Source: an uncultured Eubacterium sp. (GTDB lineage: Bacteria > Bacillota > Clostridia > Lachnospirales > Lachnospiraceae). From it: 10,399 nucleotides of DNA. Positions 6,853 to 10,399 of the stretch are shown piece after piece. The stretch spans positions 1 to 10,399 of the forward strand of contig CAJOQF010000268.1 in NCBI GenBank assembly GCA_905236295.1, written 5' to 3'. How positions within the stretch are numbered: position 1 is the first letter of the stretch; every line of letters begins with the position of its first letter. Position numbers and translations under genes: made by a program. The notes below the pieces were generated by a model. The model searched no databases and had not been told where the DNA came from. It saw only the letters and a program-made list of their open reading frames with translations.

Positions 6853-6881
6853 ATACTATCACACTTTGACCCGAAGGTCAA
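6853..6881 (-). promoter_or_regulatory. Promoter of the DtxR-family gene
   Basis: On the minus strand, TTGACC (complement of 6876-6881; 5/6 match) is followed after 17 bases by TAGTAT (complement of 6853-6858; 4/6 match), with an extended -10 TG one base upstream. Transcription would start near 6846, giving a leader of about 83 nt before the TTG start codon. Confidence 0.55.
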
Positions 6882-6883
6882 AG
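6864..6883. repeat. Perfect 8-bp inverted repeat over the repressor -35 box
   Basis: CTTTGACC (6864-6871) and GGTCAAAG (6876-6883) flank CGAA. On the minus strand the loop is TTCG closed by C-G, the very stable UUCG tetraloop if transcribed. No T-run follows on either strand, so it is not a standard terminator. It covers the -35 of the DtxR-family promoter, so it may act as DNA, as an operator. Confidence 0.55.
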
Positions 6884-6908
6884 AAAATATGAACTGAACC
6901 GATTTTCG

Positions 6909-6937
6909 TTGTGATGCAAAAAAAAGCGTGATATATT
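6909..6937 (+). promoter_or_regulatory. Promoter of the hybrid kinase gene
   Basis: TTGTGA (6909-6914) and TATATT (6932-6937) are 17 bases apart, with a TG extended -10 at 6929-6930. Transcription would start near 6944, giving a leader of about 48 nt. Its -35 lies 28 nt from the -35 of the opposite promoter, so the two polymerases would compete for one small region. Confidence 0.55.
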
Positions 6938-6991
6938 ATTTGTATGTGAATTATGGATAATAATGTGATCTGAAGATAATTAGGAGTGTAT

Positions 6992-9900
6992 ATGAGCTGC
7001 GATATCAAGGACAATAAACGACAGACATTCTGGAAGAAAATGAGACGCCAGTACGCTACACCTGTGACTATAGGTGTGCTTATCGTAAATATTATCTTTA
7101 TAATGTTTGTGGGATTTGGCTTTAAGAGTGTTTCCGACAGAACCGTACAGGCTGAGACTGTTGATTTCAATGAGGGATGGACGCTTGTAAGAGAAGGTAA
7201 GGATGACGAGCAGATTGAACTTCCGTATTACGATAAGAGTGAGGCGGGGGAAAAGCTGGTCCTTATAAATACCCTCGATGATAGCATGGCAGGACAGACT
7301 CTTTCCTATGCTGCGGACAACCAGATAATAATCGTTCAGGTTGACGGCGAAGTGGTTTATAAATACGGAACAGAGCAGAGGGGGGGATTTTTGGGAGCCC
7401 CTAAGGATGAAACTGCGGATGCTTCGGGTATGGAGGATAATACCACCGATGCCCTGACCGAAAACTTCGAAGGCGACTCTTCGGATGAAGATTTTGGATG
7501 GAAAAACCATGCCAAGCTTGATGCGGCGTTTTCGGAGCTTGAGGCGTCCAGCTTTAGTACCGGAGCATCCCAGCATTTTATCAACATTCCCACAAGCTTT
7601 GAGGATGGTACTATAGAGATTATAATAACCTCACGGGAGGAGAATGCGGCGGCGCACATAAGCAGCATGACAGTGGGTCCGGAGTCCGATGCGATAGTTT
7701 CGCTTATGGTTTCAAACGCTCCGGGAATAGTCAGCGTTGTCATAATACTGATGTCGGCCATTATACTTATACTTCTCTCGATCATACAGCTGTGCTCAAA
7801 ACAAAATCCCTCGGGAATGCTGTGTCTTTCTTTCTTCTTTGTGGATGCAGGTATCTATTACCTTATGGAGACGAGGATCGTTTCGCTCTTTGCGGAATCG
7901 GATGTGCTCTCGGGAGTGATATCAAGCAGCTGTCTGATAATGATGCCGATACTTCTTGCGCTCTATTTTGAGAAACGATTTGGTGCTACTACTCGCAATC
8001 GATGGAACGTACTTATACTTATCGGAGTAATGAATCTGGTAGCTTCCATAGTGATGCTCAGGTTTGATCAGAATGAAGTTTTCACCCACGTCTCACATTT
8101 TGGAGGATTTGATATCCTGCTCCTGGTGTGTGTCGTAGTCATGTTTACATACTTCGGACTTGCGATAACAAGTCTGTGGGTGACAAACAAGAATATAGAG
8201 CGCATCGCTATGGCGATATTGATATTCGGGGTGGTATGCGAACTCATATCATCAACTACAAGTACGGTTCAATGGGTAAGCTCCATGGGCAGAAACTGTT
8301 TTGTCGCTTATGCTGTTATTATGCTTCTCGCCCATATTTTTGACATGACTGCCAGATATGCCGAAAGCTTCAGGCGCAATGCCAGACTGTTGAAGCGCCA
8401 GGTGAAAATAGCCGAGAAGAATAATGCAGAATTAAAGGCGGCAAATGAAGTTGCAGAGGAGGCAAGACGCCAGGCGGAGGCAGCGGCAGAGGCTAAGGGT
8501 CGGTTCTTGGCAAATATGTCACACGAGATAAGGACTCCGATAAATGCGGTTCTGGGAATGAATTCTATGATTCTTCGCGAGACCACGGAGGCGGATATCA
8601 AGGGCTATTCGATGGATATTGACAGTGCGGGACAAAGTCTCCTTTCGCTGGTAAACGATATTCTAGATTATTCAAAACTTGAGTCCGGAAAGCTTGAGAT
8701 CATTCCGGTTGAGTACGATCTCTCAAGCCTTGTAAATGATGTTGTAAACATGATAGCGAAAAAAGCTCAGGATAAGGAGCTTAAGTTTGAGATAGATATT
8801 GAGGAGAGTCTTCCGTCCAGACTTATGGGAGATGATGTGCGGATCCGTCAGGTGCTTATAAACATCCTCACAAACGCTGTCAAATACACGCATGAGGGAG
8901 GATTTACACTCACTATAAAAGATGCGGGTGGCTCCGATGATGAGACGCTTCGCATGTATGCTTCGGTGAAGGATACGGGAATAGGCATAAAGGAAGAGGA
9001 CATAGGAAAGCTCTTCGAGGAGTTTGAGCGCATTGAGGAGAGCAGAAACCGCAATATCGAGGGCACGGGGCTCGGTATGAACATCACCACCTCGCTTCTT
9101 GATATGATGGGATCAAAGCTCGAGGTTCAGAGCGTTTACGGAGAGGGATCGGATTTCTTCTTTACGATCGATCAGAAAATCGTGGACGCTACTCCTATCG
9201 GCGATCTGAAAGAGCGCATAAGGAGGATGAGCGAGGAGTACAATTATTCCGTAACGTTTGTGGCTCCGGAAGCCAGACTTCTGGTTGTCGACGACAATGA
9301 GATGAACTTAAAAGTATTTACAAGCCTGCTAAAGGAAACCTGCGTAAATATTGACGAGGCAGAGAGCGGGGCGCAGGCTTTGGATCTTTGCCGCGACAAT
9401 AAATACGATATTATATTCCTCGATCATATGATGCCGGGAATGGACGGGGTGGAGACCTTAAAACGTCTCAAGGAAATGGAGGATACGACAAACCTTGAAA
9501 CACCTACTGTCGCGCTCACGGCAAATGCGGTGAGCGGAGCCAGGGAAGAGTATCTCGAGCATGGATTTAACGATTTCCTCTCGAAGCCTGTGGAACCGGA
9601 CAAGCTCGAGGCGATGATAGTTAAATATCTTGATCCTGCGCTTGTGATAACAGACAAGGCGGAGATTGAGGAGATTAAAAAGCTTCTCGGCGCGGGGCAA
9701 AAGAACGACAAACAGGGCAAAGAGATGCCGCAATCAGGTTCCGGCAAAAAGCATCCCGGCATAGAAGGCATTGATTGGGAGCGGGGCATAAAGAATCTGG
9801 CTTCCGAGGAATTGCTTGTAGGAATGATGGGAGATTTTAAGAGAGCGATCCATACCGAGGCGGATTCGCTTGAAAACTTCTACAACGGCATGATAGACGG

Positions 9901-10381
9901 AGGGGAGGATGCCATATCGCAGGAGAAGGGACAGTCATATCTTGACCTCTATCGCATCAAAGTGCACGGCATGAAATCCTCTTCTGCGATGATAGGAGCC
10001 TGCGGTCTGTCAAAGAAGGCGCTTGAACTTGAGATGGCCGCAAAGGAAAGGGATTTTAAGACCATTTATTCCAAGACGGATGAATTCCTGTGGCTCTGGA
10101 GAGACTTTGACAACAGACTCTCCGCGGTAATTGTCGAGAAGGATGACAAAAAGGAGATAGAGAATGTAGATGAACTCAGATCTCTGGTGGATCAGATAAA
10201 GACAGCCATGGAAGATTTTGATGTGGACGTTGCAGATGAGAATATCGAGACGCTGAAAGGGTTTGCCTACAACTCAGATGAACAGACCGGGGCGCTTGAG
10301 GCTTTGGCGGCGGCGGTTGCCAATCTTGAGACGGACGACATTCCGGATCTTTGCGACAGATTTATTCAATCCTTAGAGTAA
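6992..10381 (+). CDS. Membrane hybrid sensor histidine kinase with HisKA-HATPase-REC-Hpt
   Basis: AGGAG (6982-6986) lies 5 nt before ATG 6992, preferred over an in-frame GTG at 6986 that overlaps it; this gives 1129 residues. A membrane helix (about 25-44) is followed by an external beta-rich domain (45-240), probably of jelly-roll type (VQVDGEVVYKYG, QHFINIP). It is interrupted by an acidic low-complexity stretch (about 131-188). Seven further membrane helices span about 246-455, resembling 7TMR-DISM sensors. A coiled coil (456-500) leads into HisKA with H511 in SHEIRTP. HATPase motifs are N628 (NILTNAVKYT), DTGIGI (661-666) and GTGLGM (691-696). The receiver has D767/D768, phospho-acceptor D811 (FLDHMMPGMDG) and K865. 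The Hpt domain has H992 in VHGMKSSS. A helical, acidic tail (about 1050-1129) follows. All relay residues are present, so phosphate could pass H511 to D811 to H992 and on to a separate regulator, not seen here. The ligand is unknown; an extracellular solute, perhaps a sugar, is a guess. Confidence 0.93.
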   Translation: MSCDIKDNKRQTFWKKMRRQYATPVTIGVLIVNIIFIMFVGFGFKSVSDRTVQAETVDFNEGWTLVREGKDDEQIELPYYDKSEAGEKLVLINTLDDSMAGQTLSYAADNQIIIVQVDGEVVYKYGTEQRGGFLGAPKDETADASGMEDNTTDALTENFEGDSSDEDFGWKNHAKLDAAFSELEASSFSTGASQHFINIPTSFEDGTIEIIITSREENAAAHISSMTVGPESDAIVSLMVSNAPGIVSVVIILMSAIILILLSIIQLCSKQNPSGMLCLSFFFVDAGIYYLMETRIVSLFAESDVLSGVISSSCLIMMPILLALYFEKRFGATTRNRWNVLILIGVMNLVASIVMLRFDQNEVFTHVSHFGGFDILLLVCVVVMFTYFGLAITSLWVTNKNIERIAMAILIFGVVCELISSTTSTVQWVSSMGRNCFVAYAVIMLLAHIFDMTARYAESFRRNARLLKRQVKIAEKNNAELKAANEVAEEARRQAEAAAEAKGRFLANMSHEIRTPINAVLGMNSMILRETTEADIKGYSMDIDSAGQSLLSLVNDILDYSKLESGKLEIIPVEYDLSSLVNDVVNMIAKKAQDKELKFEIDIEESLPSRLMGDDVRIRQVLINILTNAVKYTHEGGFTLTIKDAGGSDDETLRMYASVKDTGIGIKEEDIGKLFEEFERIEESRNRNIEGTGLGMNITTSLLDMMGSKLEVQSVYGEGSDFFFTIDQKIVDATPIGDLKERIRRMSEEYNYSVTFVAPEARLLVVDDNEMNLKVFTSLLKETCVNIDEAESGAQALDLCRDNKYDIIFLDHMMPGMDGVETLKRLKEMEDTTNLETPTVALTANAVSGAREEYLEHGFNDFLSKPVEPDKLEAMIVKYLDPALVITDKAEIEEIKKLLGAGQKNDKQGKEMPQSGSGKKHPGIEGIDWERGIKNLASEELLVGMMGDFKRAIHTEADSLENFYNGMIDGGEDAISQEKGQSYLDLYRIKVHGMKSSSAMIGACGLSKKALELEMAAKERDFKTIYSKTDEFLWLWRDFDNRLSAVIVEKDDKKEIENVDELRSLVDQIKTAMEDFDVDVADENIETLKGFAYNSDEQTGALEALAAAVANLETDDIPDLCDRFIQSLE

Positions 10382-10392
10382 GGTGATAGTTT

Positions 10393-10399
10393 ATGGGAA
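10393..10399 (+). CDS. Start of a downstream gene cut by the window edge
   Basis: AAGGTGAT (10380-10387) overlaps the kinase stop codon, and an ATG follows 5 nt later at 10393. The first residues would be Met-Gly. The 11-nt gap implies co-transcription with the kinase. A partner response regulator would fit, but only seven bases are visible, so nothing can be said of its product. Confidence 0.5.

Noticed and set aside
6980..7576. 198-residue minus-strand frame over the start of the kinase gene
   Set aside because: It overlaps the kinase start and promoter side, has no recognised domain and no good ribosome binding site, and the kinase frame fully explains the region.
6992..10381. The kinase as part of a defence or phage-related system
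   Set aside because: All domains are standard phosphorelay modules, and no nuclease, toxin or effector gene accompanies it in the window.

Overview
The window looks like chromosomal DNA of a Gram-positive, probably gut or rumen member of the Lachnospiraceae (Clostridia). That placement is inferred from three things: two secreted, Ser/Thr/Asn-rich surface proteins with lysine-rich C-termini, a large hybrid sensor kinase of a style common in that family, and moderate GC with strong AGGAGG-type ribosome binding sites. No database search was possible.

Left region (1-4402), cell surface. A gene cut by the left edge (1-1508, +) encodes tandem Ig-like repeats and a basic fibronectin-III-like C-terminus. 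Its end overlaps a near-consensus promoter (TTGACA-N17-TAAAAT) and is followed at once by an intrinsic terminator hairpin. A tRNA-Ser(CGA) gene follows (1606-1694, +). Facing it on the minus strand is an 888-residue exported protein (4402-1736) that is probably a beta-helix. Its last 102 residues contain 31 lysines and no acidic residue.

Middle region (4403-6363), housekeeping. maf (nucleotide pyrophosphatase) and a THUMP-domain SAM-dependent RNA methyltransferase lie 13 nt apart and form a likely operon. maf has a weak ribosome binding site, but a possible 6-codon upstream ORF overlaps its start codon as ATGA. The operon ends at a hairpin that also terminates the next gene from the opposite side.

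Right region (6364-10399), signalling. A short DtxR-type metal-dependent repressor (-) and a 1129-residue hybrid histidine kinase (+) diverge from a 228-nt region. Two back-to-back promoters are visible there. One perfect hairpin/palindrome covers the repressor's -35 box, and a sequence resembling a DtxR operator lies in its leader. The kinase has one N-terminal membrane helix, an external beta-rich domain, seven more membrane helices, HisKA, HATPase, receiver and Hpt domains, so it can run a whole phosphorelay within one chain. Another gene starts at 10393, just before the edge.

I see no mobile element, CRISPR array or defence system. The items most worth a second look are the promoter nested in a terminator ahead of the tRNA, the possible coupled leader peptide before maf, the control region between the repressor and kinase, and an acidic insert beginning at a G7 tract in the kinase sensor domain.
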